Part shown: positions 9,401 to 16,736 of the stretch, one piece after another
Layout of the letters: each line of letters opens with the position of its first letter
Numbering within the stretch: the stretch's first letter is position 1
NCBI GenBank assembly: GCA_964498525.1
Contig: CAZCGU010000001.1
Span: 62,001-126,000 of the forward strand
From: DTU098 sp964498525
Lineage (GTDB): Bacteria > Bacillota > Desulfotomaculia > Desulfotomaculales > Pelotomaculaceae
Reading direction: 5' to 3'
DNA: 64,000 nt
The notes under the pieces: generated by a model
Seen by the model: only the letters and a program-made list of their open reading frames with translations
Database searches by the model: none
Told to the model about the DNA's origin: nothing
Program-made: the position numbers and the translations under genes

Positions 9401-9848
9401 AGGAAATGTTGCCCGTATCAACGGCAACATGGAAGAACTTGCCTCCAAGGATGAGGGGGTTGCTGTCGTTGGGCGGGTCGGTGTGCCGCCAGGCGGGAAG
9501 ACTTAAACCACGGTAATCGGTGACCTTTCGGATATTGTCCCGCTGTTTCAGCACACAGTCGGCATGATCCACGAACTTGTCCAGATAGTAGGTATCCTGG
9601 TAGGTCTCATACATCAGCAGGTAAGATTGAAGCACATAGGCTTCGCGAAAAGCAAGAAAACCGTAATCGTTGTTTGAGTTTTTGTTCCAGTCGCCGCCCC
9701 GGTTGTCCAGTTGGTTGAAATAAGCCCTCAAGTCTTTAACTTCAGCGGCTTGTCCAACTTGAACGGGCAAAAATACCAGGAAGGCAAAGCAGGCGATAAA
9801 AATACAAAGCCAGAATTGCAGGGCTCTTTTTGCTGGAATCAAAGTCAT
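6480..9848 (-). CDS. Large secreted alpha/alpha-barrel-like protein with Ig-like domain and four sugar-binding-like modules
   Basis: The protein of about 1,122 residues begins with a signal peptide (about residues 1-35). Residues about 40-400 are helix-rich with W/Y/H-rich motifs (GSPYWCDGVGVPHNQNLGLAR, split as GSPYWCDGVGVP and HNQNLGLAR; SYPYAWFARIV), as in alpha/alpha-toroid polysaccharide-active proteins. Residues about 414-509 form an Ig-like domain (VEIVHPADGATL). Four jelly-roll modules start near residues 522, 686, 849 and 989, each opening with a MxNGDFxQ-type motif. Asp-rich linkers join some modules. It probably binds and cleaves or epimerises the locus polysaccharide; no catalytic residue is proven. 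GGAGG sits one base before the ATG at 9848, so the TTG at 9842 (spacing 7) may be the real start. Confidence 0.7.
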   Translation of the reverse strand: MTLIPAKRALQFWLCIFIACFAFLVFLPVQVGQAAEVKDLRAYFNQLDNRGGDWNKNSNNDYGFLAFREAYVLQSYLLMYETYQDTYYLDKFVDHADCVLKQRDNIRKVTDYRGLSLPAWRHTDPPNDSNPLILGGKFFHVAVDTGNISYPYAWFARIVKNDPKLTAYNGKASIYLQAAKDAISVHEDEWRESAGAGYYIYRKGSPYWCDGVGVPHNQNLGLARTMLNIYQVTGESKYLDRVTKIARHFKNNLTLEGDRYVWYYWWGLGYSGWATNQQISVNTPYYGGYKKYEDFRHGAVDGDFVAMAYQAGIVFDETDVQRFANTIGKNIVRPDGKINETVSSVKLNGSNDLLIGLWLRFNDRVPALFDATYQRASSYTSVGAPGLLVVAYMNWAYNGPGSGEQPPQPPLDTTPPQVEIVHPADGATLDFKVDVAASATDDTGVAGVDFEISRSADGPWTALAGGVKNSQNWIVAWNTQNMPDGTYYLRAIARDTAGNTGNSAAVAVTISGGSTPAPGDGELMINGDFTQDKQGWFTGGSIETEITGNKYAANNYNWQLYQDLQLQPGDYTLNALAKKGTGSEARITVFFLDSEGNRTLDADTTCAIKGAGWETVPEIKFSVPASAAATRIYLLSVDTSTVGFDNISLKGNGINPGDGDDGDVIKPGDDDDDGTTPDDDQKPLNLMVNGDFSQDRQGWSAGGSVAAESNGNKYAANNYNWQLYQDLQLQPGDYTLNALAKKGTGSEARITVFFLDSEGNRTLDADTTCAIKGAGWETVPEIKFSVPASAAATRIYLLSVDTSTVGFDNISLKGNGINPGDGDDGDVIKPGDDDDDGTTPDDDQKPLNLMVNGDFSQDRQGWSAGGSIAAESSGNKYAVNNYNWQLYQDLRLQPGDYTLHARTKKGAGKEARICVFFIDSKGNRTLDADVRYKINGSGWEDVPEIKFSVPAAAAATRIYLLSPDPNTVGFDSISLEQTGSAPGSGQPSNLLNNGDFSQGKQGWSAGGTLKTEANGNKYVSNSYNWQLYQDLVLTPGQEYKLGAVTRRGTAKAEDARMAVAFINAAGDRTVAYDFRYRHKGTGWEAMPEKTVSVPAGTVTTRIYLLSATESGYHDFDNIVLTP
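7200..8207. repeat. 489-bp tandem duplication inside the secreted-protein gene
   Basis: Bases 7200-7718 recur at 7689-8207 with a period of 489 bp (163 codons, in frame). From 7288 to 7718 I see no mismatch against 7777-8207, including synonymous positions. A few differences appear at the 7200-7287 edge. Each unit encodes one jelly-roll module plus an Asp-rich linker (PGDDDDDGTTPDDDQ). Outer modules are clearly diverged, so this pair is a recent duplication or has been homogenised by gene conversion. Confidence 0.9.
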
Positions 9849-9979
9849 TCCTCCCAAATTTAAAATTTCTTTAGTCAGCTTAAAGGATGATAAAACCGGG
9901 CGTCTTGAAACTTGCCAGCTAATTGGATAATTAGTAAAACCCCCCTCTGTTGCGCTTTTGTAGATCGGTTTCTACATAT

Positions 9980-9993
9980 TTCGACTTTCGACA
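9980..9993 (-). promoter_or_regulatory. Tandem Spo0A-box-like sites
   Basis: Read on the minus strand the sequence is TGTCGAA directly followed by AGTCGAA. TGTCGAA is the consensus 0A box bound by phosphorylated Spo0A; the second copy matches six of seven. The pair lies about 135 bases upstream of the large secreted-protein gene. Two adjacent boxes are less likely by chance than one, but no convincing -35/-10 was recognised beside them. Confidence 0.4.
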
Positions 9994-10038
9994 ATTACAA
10001 CAAATCCCCTTTTTTTTAAAACCTGGCAATTTAAGGCA

Positions 10039-10077
10039 TAAAAAAGAGCCTGCCGCAAAATGCAGCTGGCTTTTTTC
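10039..10077 (-). terminator. Intrinsic terminator after the GT2 gene
   Basis: On the minus strand the stem pairs AGCC and TGC with GCA and GGCT, with a three-base bulge, and is followed by CTTTTTTAT. It lies about 25 bases past the glycosyltransferase stop and separates that transcription unit from the large secreted-protein gene. Confidence 0.6.
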
Positions 10078-10099
10078 CCAAATCTCTTTACTTTTAACT

Positions 10100-11254
10100 T
10101 TAAGTTCTTGTACTTCCGGCCTTTTCCCAAATAGCCGGGGCACGATTCAATGAGGCTTGAACCAACCCCCTGATACAGGCTAAATGAAACAGGCAAAAAT
10201 AAAAGGGGATATAAAAGATTTTTGCTTTTATCCTGTGTACGGCCCCAATGAGGGCCAGGGAGTAAAAGGAAATCTGGACCAGAAAGGGTATTTGATAGAG
10301 CGGGCCCTGGGAATACAGAAAAACATTCAGGACAAAAACCAGAACCAGAAAAAACGGCGCCAAATATCGGAGAAGCCGGTGCGAGATATATTTCCAGGTA
10401 AAACCCAACCTGCCTGAAACAGCCCGGGGTTTAACAGGTGGCGCTTTTAGAACGCTGCCCCAGACCCTGGCTAGCATTCTGACTTTACGCTTGTATTCAT
10501 CTGCCGTAGTGGCGCCGGCCTTTTCCCAGGCAACAGCCGTGTGGATGTAAACCGCCTTTTTCGACATTAGACTCAGGAAGCGGGGGAATTCGAAGTCGTG
10601 ACTCTGATTGCTGTTAAAATTAAAATAGTCGGATGACCGGATGGCGTAAATTGCGCCGTTTCCGGCAGTAATGGCGCCAGTGGCTGATTCCAGCCGCCTC
10701 AGGAAAATTTCATAGCGCCAGTACAATCCCTCGGAAAAGCTGCTGGCGCCCTCCCTGGTATTGGTATATTTAAGCTGGCCGCAGGCATAACCCACCCCGG
10801 GATCCTGAAAGGGTGCAACCAGGCAGTTTAAGGCATCTTGCTCCCAGAGCGAATTGGCGTCGGAAAAAACCAGTATTTCCCCCTGGCCCTGCCGGGCCGC
10901 TTCGTTTTGCGCGCCAGTTTTACCAATTCTGCCGCCGGTTTTTAGAAGGGTTACCCCACGATGGGCGAACTCCCCCACCAGCTCATCGGTCCGGTCGCTG
11001 GAGCCGTCGGAAACAACGATGATTTCAAGTTTTTCTCCGGGGTAAGCCAGCGCCAGACAGTTTTCTAATTTTTTGCTAATTACAGCCTCTTCATTATAAG
11101 CGGTTACAATTAACGTAACATCCGGCTGCTGGTCTATGGCGGGAAGCGTTTTCCGGGGGGTCAAGGCCGAGAACAGCAACAGCAGCAGGGGATATAACGC
11201 ATAAGTGTAAAATAAAGCCAGAACGAGGAACCAAAAAAAATATGCCATGATCAA
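10100..11254 (-). CDS. Membrane glycosyltransferase family 2
   Basis: The 384-residue protein has an N-terminal membrane helix, then a GT-A core: VTLIVTAYNEE, IIVVSDGSSDRTDE, VFSDANSLWE (the DxD-like site) and a later acceptor region. Two or more hydrophobic helices follow from about residue 290 on. This is the layout of processive or membrane-bound GT2 enzymes making exopolysaccharide. The TTG at 11254 has AGGTGG seven bases upstream; an ATG two codons later is the alternative. It is last in the minus-strand order secreted protein, lipoprotein, GT2. Confidence 0.85.
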   Translation of the reverse strand: MIMAYFFWFLVLALFYTYALYPLLLLLFSALTPRKTLPAIDQQPDVTLIVTAYNEEAVISKKLENCLALAYPGEKLEIIVVSDGSSDRTDELVGEFAHRGVTLLKTGGRIGKTGAQNEAARQGQGEILVFSDANSLWEQDALNCLVAPFQDPGVGYACGQLKYTNTREGASSFSEGLYWRYEIFLRRLESATGAITAGNGAIYAIRSSDYFNFNSNQSHDFEFPRFLSLMSKKAVYIHTAVAWEKAGATTADEYKRKVRMLARVWGSVLKAPPVKPRAVSGRLGFTWKYISHRLLRYLAPFFLVLVFVLNVFLYSQGPLYQIPFLVQISFYSLALIGAVHRIKAKIFYIPFYFCLFHLACIRGLVQASLNRAPAIWEKAGSTRT

Positions 11255-11375
11255 ATAATTTCCACCTCAGGAAAACAAATTGCACCTGGTAAAACGGTTC
11301 TTTGATAAAACCTTGCGCCCGGGTAGCGCGGCCAGCCTGTGTATTTCCCGGTAAAAGCAGAAGTCCGGCGGCTGT

Positions 11376-12017
11376 CTACTGGGGCGCCAATGAGACACTG
11401 ATATTGTCGAAACAAACAGTACCCTTGCCGTTGGAGAGCAGGAACATTTTGGTAAACAACGCTTCTTCCGGTACGGTGAACACTTTTTTCGAGATACCCC
11501 TCCACTCGGTATCGGTATTGTTTATTATATCCAAACTCTCCGGCATGATCTTATGATCCGTGTCGTAAAAGATAATGCAAATCCTGGCGGGAGAAATTGG
11601 TTCGTTGCCCTGTCTTACTTTGCAGTAAATCTGATAGGTCTTACCGGGGGTGACCTGCATAAACTGAAAGAGGCCCCAGGTGTATCCCACACTCATACAC
11701 TTATTGCCGTCTTCCTCCGTTATAATAGTTCCGTCCTGCGGGGACCAGCCGTAATGACCCATTTCAAAATTAGCATTTTGCAGAATAGGCAGTGTTCTTT
11801 CGGGCTTTACCGCCTTAGGCTCCCCGTTTTGAGGCGTTTCCGGCTGTTCTTGCTTTTGTCCCGGCTCAGTTTGCGCTTCCTGTCCTTGCCCCGGCGGATG
11901 TTCGCCGGTTTGGCTTGTTGATTGTATTGTGCCGCAACCCGAAAGGATACATAAAAACAATACCAATACAGCTCCGGCAACAGCGACAGCCCAATTCCTT
12001 CTGTCTTTTAACCGCAT
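11376..12017 (-). CDS. Lipoprotein with a jelly-roll sugar-binding-like module
   Basis: The 213-residue protein begins with a basic N-terminus, a hydrophobic stretch and the lipobox LSGC (cysteine near residue 28). A Gln/Pro/Glu-rich spacer follows, then one module from about residue 75 (ILQNANFEMGHYGW ... CFDNISVSL). The module copies the pattern of the repeats in the large secreted protein: N-x-x-F near the start, W-x-L/F-x-Q mid-domain, F-D-N-I-S at the end. It probably tethers polysaccharide to the membrane. The RBS AAGGAGG lies 13 bases before the ATG. Function is inferred; no catalytic motif is seen. Confidence 0.7.
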   Translation of the reverse strand: MRLKDRRNWAVAVAGAVLVLFLCILSGCGTIQSTSQTGEHPPGQGQEAQTEPGQKQEQPETPQNGEPKAVKPERTLPILQNANFEMGHYGWSPQDGTIITEEDGNKCMSVGYTWGLFQFMQVTPGKTYQIYCKVRQGNEPISPARICIIFYDTDHKIMPESLDIINNTDTEWRGISKKVFTVPEEALFTKMFLLSNGKGTVCFDNISVSLAPQ

Positions 12018-12128
12018 TTTTCAATTATTACCTCCTTGTTTTTGAATCCGTTGGCAGCTACCAAAAATCACTTGTTGATCGTCTTATCCATTCATGCATT
12101 TTGCGCTCTGCTACAAAACGGTTGTCCT

Positions 12129-13430
12129 TTATCCTTTGGCAGCCGGTATCGTGTTTCTTGCAGCCCAGTTCAGGTAGGCGACCACCAGCAGGCCGGGGGC
12201 CCCCACCGTGGATAGGCCCTCAACTTGCCGGCAGGTCCTGTCAAAGAGGGACGGAGCCACCCTGTTGTAGCGCAGCCATAACCCGATCAACAAGTTGGTT
12301 CCGGTGTTTTCCGTGCCACTCCCGCCATCCGGGCCCGAACCGCTGACAAACTCGTTAATTCCTCCGTCGGCCCTGAGCAGGTTCTTTTCCAACGTACCGG
12401 CGAAACGATAGATGTGGGCATCTTCTGTAAAGGCGATGCCGGCCTGGTAGGCCAGCACGACAAAATCGGCGGCCACCGCACCGTGGCGAAAATCCTCGAA
12501 TTTTTTGTATCCCCTGTAGGACGGGGTGTTGCTGCTGATCTGCTGCTCCGTGGACCAGCCGTCATAACCATGCCCATACCAGTAATTCCAGACATAACGG
12601 TCGGCAACCGGGGTAAGGTTTTTTTGAAAATGGCGGGCGATCCTGGTAATCCTATCCAAATACTTTGTTTCACCCGTAACCTGCCATATTCTAAGAAGGG
12701 TCCGGGCCATGCCCAGATTCTGGTTAAAGGGGACGCCGACCCCGTCACACCAGTAGGGAGATCCTTTTCTGAAGACGTAGAACCCCCCTTCACCCGATTC
12801 CCGCCATTCGTCGTCGTGAACAGCAACTGCATCCGCGGCCGCCTGCACATAAATGCCGGCTTTGCGTTCATAGTCGCAAAGCCCCGGCTCATTTTTAACT
12901 ATCTGGGCAAACCAGGCGAAAGGATAGGCAATGCTGGCTGTCTCCACAACCAGGTGATAATACCGCCCAGCCAAAATGAGCGGGTTGGGATCGTCGGGCT
13001 CGTTTGTACGGCGCCAGGCGGGAAGGCTCAAACCCCGGTAGTCGGTGACTCCACGGATACTGTCCCGCTGTTTCAGTACGCTATCCGCGTGATCAATAAA
13101 TTTTTCCAGATAGCAGGTATCCCGGCAGGTTTCGTACATGAGCAGATAGGACTGCAATACGTAAGCCTCCCGGAAAGCCAGATATCCCGCATCATTGTTG
13201 AAGTTTTTGTACCACTCCTTCCCTTTTTGCTCCAGCCGGTCATAGAGAGCCCTGAAATCAATTATTTCACAGTCCGCAATATTTTCCGGCGCACCTGATC
13301 CGGGATCAGTTTCAAGGGCGGCCCCAAGTGGTTTCAATGGCAAAGCCGTAATTAATATAATGTTGACCATCAATACGCACATGAATACGCGGAACGTACG
13401 TTTTCTCCTTCTGGACAAAAATAAAAGCAT
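12129..13430 (-). CDS. Secreted alpha/alpha-barrel-like protein, short paralog of the 6480-9848 gene
   Basis: The 433-residue protein has a basic and hydrophobic N-terminus (signal peptide to about residue 35). It is then collinear with residues 40-400 of the large secreted protein, sharing DYRGLSLPAWR, KGSPYWCDGVGVP, YLDR-T-IARHF and VGAPGLLVVAY. It lacks the Ig-like and jelly-roll modules. The two paralogs may act on the same polysaccharide, one anchored by its own binding modules and this one free. RBS AGAGG precedes the ATG. It heads the unit continuing with the lipoprotein and GT2. Family assignment is structural inference only. Confidence 0.7.
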   Translation of the reverse strand: MLLFLSRRRKRTFRVFMCVLMVNIILITALPLKPLGAALETDPGSGAPENIADCEIIDFRALYDRLEQKGKEWYKNFNNDAGYLAFREAYVLQSYLLMYETCRDTCYLEKFIDHADSVLKQRDSIRGVTDYRGLSLPAWRRTNEPDDPNPLILAGRYYHLVVETASIAYPFAWFAQIVKNEPGLCDYERKAGIYVQAAADAVAVHDDEWRESGEGGFYVFRKGSPYWCDGVGVPFNQNLGMARTLLRIWQVTGETKYLDRITRIARHFQKNLTPVADRYVWNYWYGHGYDGWSTEQQISSNTPSYRGYKKFEDFRHGAVAADFVVLAYQAGIAFTEDAHIYRFAGTLEKNLLRADGGINEFVSGSGPDGGSGTENTGTNLLIGLWLRYNRVAPSLFDRTCRQVEGLSTVGAPGLLVVAYLNWAARNTIPAAKG

Positions 13431-13468
13431 AATAACCTCTTTGGACCCCGGATTTGTGTATTATATGC

Positions 13469-13482
13469 TTTGCCACGGCAAA
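13469..13482. promoter_or_regulatory. Inverted repeat in a divergent intergenic region (possible operator)
   Basis: TTTGCCACGGCAAA is a perfect 6-bp inverted repeat with a 2-base centre. It lies directly upstream of a minus-strand TATAAT-like element, about where a -35/spacer would be, between the divergent secreted-protein and sugar-transferase genes. A repressor site is one reading. Which factor binds is unknown. Confidence 0.3.
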
Positions 13483-13566
13483 AGGTTTGGATTTCACCAT
13501 TTCCGTTTTCTTACATAAAATAGGGTGAAGGGCCGTGTTTTATTTATTTTGCTAACAGGTGGGTCT

Positions 13567-14823
13567 ATGGCGGGATACTTAAAATATTTCAAACGGGTAT
13601 TTGATTTCTGCACAGCGCTTACAGCGCTGGCTCTTTTGTCCCCCCTCCTGGTGATAATCTCCCTGGCGGTGGTGCTGGACAGCGGTTTTCCCGTTATTTT
13701 CAGCCAGTGGAGGACCGGCGGGGGAGGCAGGCAATTTCTTATTCTAAAATTCAGGACAATGACCCGGGCAATAAACGAATCCGGCAGCGCCTGCCCTTTA
13801 CCCGGCAACGACGCGTCGCGGATTACCAGGGTGGGGAAAGTGCTGCGCAGCTTCAGCCTGGATGAACTGCCCCAATTTTTTAATGTCCTTAAAGGTGACA
13901 TGAGCCTGGTGGGTCCGCGTCCCACTTTGCCCTACCAGGTGCAGCGGTACGACTCCCGGCAGCGGCGCAGATTGCTAGTGAAACCCGGACTGACCGGGTG
14001 GGCTCAGGTGAATGGACGCAACCTTTTGAACTGGCGGGAAAGAATTGAACTGGACCTTTGGTATATTGATAATTGTTCGTTTTTTTTGGATTTAAGTATC
14101 CTATTTAAAACTGTGAAGGTTGTTTTAAAGCGGGAGGGCACAGACGCAGTAATAGATGACATATCGGCAGCGGAAGAGGTGGTCATTGCCGGCGCCGGGG
14201 GCCATGGCAGAGTTGTGGCCGATGCCCTGCAGGCGGCCTGTGCGGCGGGGATCTTCCTGGGGTTTCTGGACGACAACCAGGAACTTAAGGGGCTAAAAGC
14301 CGGCGGCTTTCCTGTCCTGGGCCCGCCAGCCAGTATTCCGGGGCTGTATCAAAAACACCCGGCGCTTCTTGCCCTGGTGGCCATTGGCGACAATTCCCGC
14401 CGGAAAATAACAGCTGAAGAATTAAGCAGGAGCGGCGTTAAGTTTACCAAAGTTATCCACCCCCGGGCAACCATTGCCGCCGGCGTGAGCATCGGCCAGG
14501 GCACAGTTGTCCTGGCCGGCGCCGTGATCAACAGCGGCGCCAGGATCGGCTGCCACGTGATCATCAATACCTCTGCTATTGTGGAGCATGATTGTATCAT
14601 AGAGGATTATACGCACATTTCCCCCGGAGCCAAACTTGGCGGGGGGGCATGTATCGGGGAAGGCGCCTGGATTGGTATCGGGGCGGTTGTCCTGCCGGGC
14701 CGGAAGGTTGGGAGCCGGGCCCTGGTTGGCGCCGGCGCGGTTGTGGTCAGGGACATACCGGCGAATGTGGTAGCCAGGGGGATGCCGGCAAGGATTGCCG
14801 GAAAAAAGGAGAAGTTTTATTAG
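13567..14823 (+). CDS. PglC-PglD-like fusion: phosphoglycosyl transferase + sugar O/N-acetyltransferase
   Basis: The 418-residue protein joins two enzymes. Residues 1 to about 200 are a bacterial sugar transferase: membrane re-entrant helix after KRVFDF, KFRTM, the SLDELPQ-FNVLKGDMSLVGPRP core and PGLTGWAQVNGRN. It moves a sugar-1-phosphate from a UDP-sugar onto undecaprenyl phosphate. Residues about 205-418 are PglD-like: a Rossmann start VVIAGAGGHGRVV, then hexapeptide repeats ending GVPARIAG-like (ARGMPARIAG). PglD acetylates UDP-amino sugars, so the fusion could make and load an acetamido sugar. The ATG at 13567 has AGGTGG six bases upstream. Confidence 0.85.
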   Translation: MAGYLKYFKRVFDFCTALTALALLSPLLVIISLAVVLDSGFPVIFSQWRTGGGGRQFLILKFRTMTRAINESGSACPLPGNDASRITRVGKVLRSFSLDELPQFFNVLKGDMSLVGPRPTLPYQVQRYDSRQRRRLLVKPGLTGWAQVNGRNLLNWRERIELDLWYIDNCSFFLDLSILFKTVKVVLKREGTDAVIDDISAAEEVVIAGAGGHGRVVADALQAACAAGIFLGFLDDNQELKGLKAGGFPVLGPPASIPGLYQKHPALLALVAIGDNSRRKITAEELSRSGVKFTKVIHPRATIAAGVSIGQGTVVLAGAVINSGARIGCHVIINTSAIVEHDCIIEDYTHISPGAKLGGGACIGEGAWIGIGAVVLPGRKVGSRALVGAGAVVVRDIPANVVARGMPARIAGKKEKFY

Positions 14824-14846
14824 AAAAAAGTGGGGTGGGACCAGGT

Positions 14847-15782
14847 ATGGATGATTTAAGCGGCTGCAGGGTTCTGATTACGGGGGGGGCCGGATTCCTG
14901 GGCTCTAATGTGGCCCGCCTGCTGCAGCAGAAAGGCGCTGCAATCACGATTTTGGATAACTGCAGGCGGGGTTGCGCAATAAATATCGGGGACATCCAGG
15001 AAAAGGCCAGGTTTTTCCAGGATGACATCAATGACGAAGCTGCCGTTAAAAGGGCGGTTCAGGGAAATGACCTGGTTGTCCACACTGCCTTTCCCGTGAC
15101 GCAATGCGACCGTTCCCTGGAACGCCAGTATGTGGAAGCGGGAACCGTAGGGCTTTACAACGTGCTGAAGGAGGCGCACGCCCAGGGAGCTCTGGTGGTA
15201 TACGCCTCCTCCATCTCGGTTTACGGCAGGCAGCTATACACGCCCATTGATGAGCGGCACCCCCTGGACCCGGTCTTGCTTTACGGGGCCACAAAGCTGG
15301 CGGGTGAATACTACTGCAGGGTAATGGCCAGGGAATACGGCTTGCGAGTTGTCACGCTCCGCTATTCCGACCTGTACGGGCCCGGCCTGGGCAGGGACAA
15401 CGCTCCGGTTGTTTTTTTGAAAAGAGCCCGGGCCGGTCTGCCGCTGGTGGTACGGGGGGGTGGCAGGCAAATCCGCTCCTACCTCTTTGCCGCCGACGCC
15501 GCCAGGGCGGTTTACCTGGCTATCACAAACCCGGCCGCAATAGGCAGGGTCTTTAATATCGCCAGCGACGAAACCGTTACAATTGCCGGACTTGCTCAAA
15601 AAGCCTTGAAAATAACCGGCTCAAAGGGTGAAATCGTCTTCGAGGACGGCTGGGTTGACGAAAGGGAGTACCGGATTGATTCATCCCTGGCCAAATCGGT
15701 CCTGGGCTTTAAAACTCTTGTGGATCTGGAAACGGGGCTGCAGAAGATCCTGGCCTGGCAGGAAGCCGGGGAGCAGGCATGA
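14847..15782 (+). CDS. NAD-dependent epimerase/dehydratase (nucleotide-sugar SDR)
   Basis: The 311-residue protein is an extended SDR. It has the NAD motif GGAGFLG near residue 15, HTAFPVTQCD, the catalytic YASSISVYG with YGATK (Y-x3-K) and IRSYLFAADAARAV. It probably interconverts a UDP-sugar for the glycan. The ATG at 14847 follows GGGTGG and gives the usual short N-terminus; the frame is open far upstream but those residues match no family. It overlaps the WbqC gene by four bases (ATGA). Confidence 0.85.
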   Translation: MDDLSGCRVLITGGAGFLGSNVARLLQQKGAAITILDNCRRGCAINIGDIQEKARFFQDDINDEAAVKRAVQGNDLVVHTAFPVTQCDRSLERQYVEAGTVGLYNVLKEAHAQGALVVYASSISVYGRQLYTPIDERHPLDPVLLYGATKLAGEYYCRVMAREYGLRVVTLRYSDLYGPGLGRDNAPVVFLKRARAGLPLVVRGGGRQIRSYLFAADAARAVYLAITNPAAIGRVFNIASDETVTIAGLAQKALKITGSKGEIVFEDGWVDEREYRIDSSLAKSVLGFKTLVDLETGLQKILAWQEAGEQA

Positions 15783-16471
15783 CCACGGTAGCCATTCACC
15801 AGCCCAATTTTATCCCCTGGACAGGTTATTTTCACAAACTTTTAAACTGCGATGTCTTTATCTTTCTGGATGACGCCCAGTTCCCCAGGGGCAAAAGTTT
15901 TGTCAGCCGGGTGACCGTCAAATCACCCTGCGGACCCCTCTGGCTGACTGTTCCGGTCCAGGGAAAGGGGAGTTTTTCGCCCATAAAAAATATCGTAATG
16001 GTTGACCCGGAAAAATGGAGAAAAAAACACCTTAAAACACTGCAAACATGTTATGCCGGGGCGCCTTTTTTCCAGGAATATTTCCCCATCGTTCAGCGGG
16101 TTTACAACCAGGATTACAGGCTGCTGGCAGATTTCAACATCAGCTTGATTGCTGGCCTGGCGGACACCTTTTCCAGCCCCGCCCGCATGGTCAGATCCTC
16201 CGGGCTGGTTCTTGATTACGACGGCTCCCTGGACCATCTCGTCAAACTAGTTAGATGCGTGGGCGGAACAAGGTACCTGACCGGTACGGGTAGGGGCGCC
16301 TTGCGCCACCTGGACCAGTCCGCTTTCGCCCGGGAAGGGATCGAGGTAGTCTTTCAATCCTTCGTTCACCCTGAGTACCCCCAGCTGTGGGGGGAGTTCG
16401 TCCCCAATATGTCTATTGCGGACATGATTTTTAATTGCGGGAAGCAGTCAGAAAAAACACTCCTTAAATAA
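15779..16471 (+). CDS. WbqC-like family protein
   Basis: The 230-residue protein starts with IHQPNFIPWTGYFHKL and FIFLDDAQF, the hallmark of the WbqC-like family found in O-antigen and polysaccharide loci. The biochemical role of the family is not established as far as I know; some members are thought to take part in sugar modification. The ATG overlaps the epimerase stop (ATGA), so translational coupling is likely. It is the last gene of the plus-strand polysaccharide block. Confidence 0.8.
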   Translation: MTTVAIHQPNFIPWTGYFHKLLNCDVFIFLDDAQFPRGKSFVSRVTVKSPCGPLWLTVPVQGKGSFSPIKNIVMVDPEKWRKKHLKTLQTCYAGAPFFQEYFPIVQRVYNQDYRLLADFNISLIAGLADTFSSPARMVRSSGLVLDYDGSLDHLVKLVRCVGGTRYLTGTGRGALRHLDQSAFAREGIEVVFQSFVHPEYPQLWGEFVPNMSIADMIFNCGKQSEKTLLK

Positions 16472-16558
16472 GGGCCTGAGGTGCCTGTAAAAAACCCGGA
16501 TAAGGGATTTTTCACGCTAAACGCTATTAAAATCTTTTATATTTTAACAAACCTGTAA

Positions 16559-16587
16559 TTGACAGCTAAGGTATTGGCTGTTAATAT
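16559..16587 (+). promoter_or_regulatory. SigA-type promoter of the amidase transcript
   Basis: A perfect TTGACA -35 is followed by a 17-base spacer and TAATAT. Transcription would begin near 16594, right at the 5' edge of the structured leader. Confidence 0.6.
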
Positions 16588-16595
16588 AACCACTA

Positions 16596-16681
16596 GGGAA
16601 CACCAGTTCGGCAAGTGTTCTCCAAAGCAACCTGCCGGAGGAGCGCCGGCGGCGCGGGGAACTGTCCGGGTTTGGACCTCC
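16596..16681 (+). ncRNA. Orphan structured leader with predicted pseudoknot, upstream of the amidase
   Basis: GGGAACAC at 16596-16603 pairs with GTGTTCTCC at 16615-16623 (one bulged T). The loop of this hairpin contains CAGTTC (16604-16609), complementary to GAACTG at 16659-16664. Between them GCGCC/GGCGC (16643-16655) forms a hairpin. GTCC/GGAC (16664-16677) or the alternative CCAAA/TTTGG (16622-16626 with 16671-16675) forms another, and GGAGG (16637-16641) can pair with CCTCC (16677-16681). A loop-to-downstream pseudoknot just after a promoter resembles a riboswitch. I could not match it to a known class. Cell-wall hydrolase genes are often controlled by c-di-AMP (ydaO) riboswitches, but its conserved boxes are absent here. 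Confidence 0.4.
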
Positions 16682-16736
16682 ATATTACTCATACAATAAT
16701 GTAATTTATCAATAAATATTACAAGGGGGGATTAAT

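Noticed and set aside
8583..9506. 307-codon plus-strand frame within the large secreted gene
   Set aside because: Antisense shadow of a gene with clear signal peptide and domain pattern; no ribosome site or family motif of its own.
16590..16690. c-di-AMP (ydaO) riboswitch before the amidase
   Set aside because: Context would fit but none of the conserved ydaO boxes is present, so it is reported as an orphan structure.
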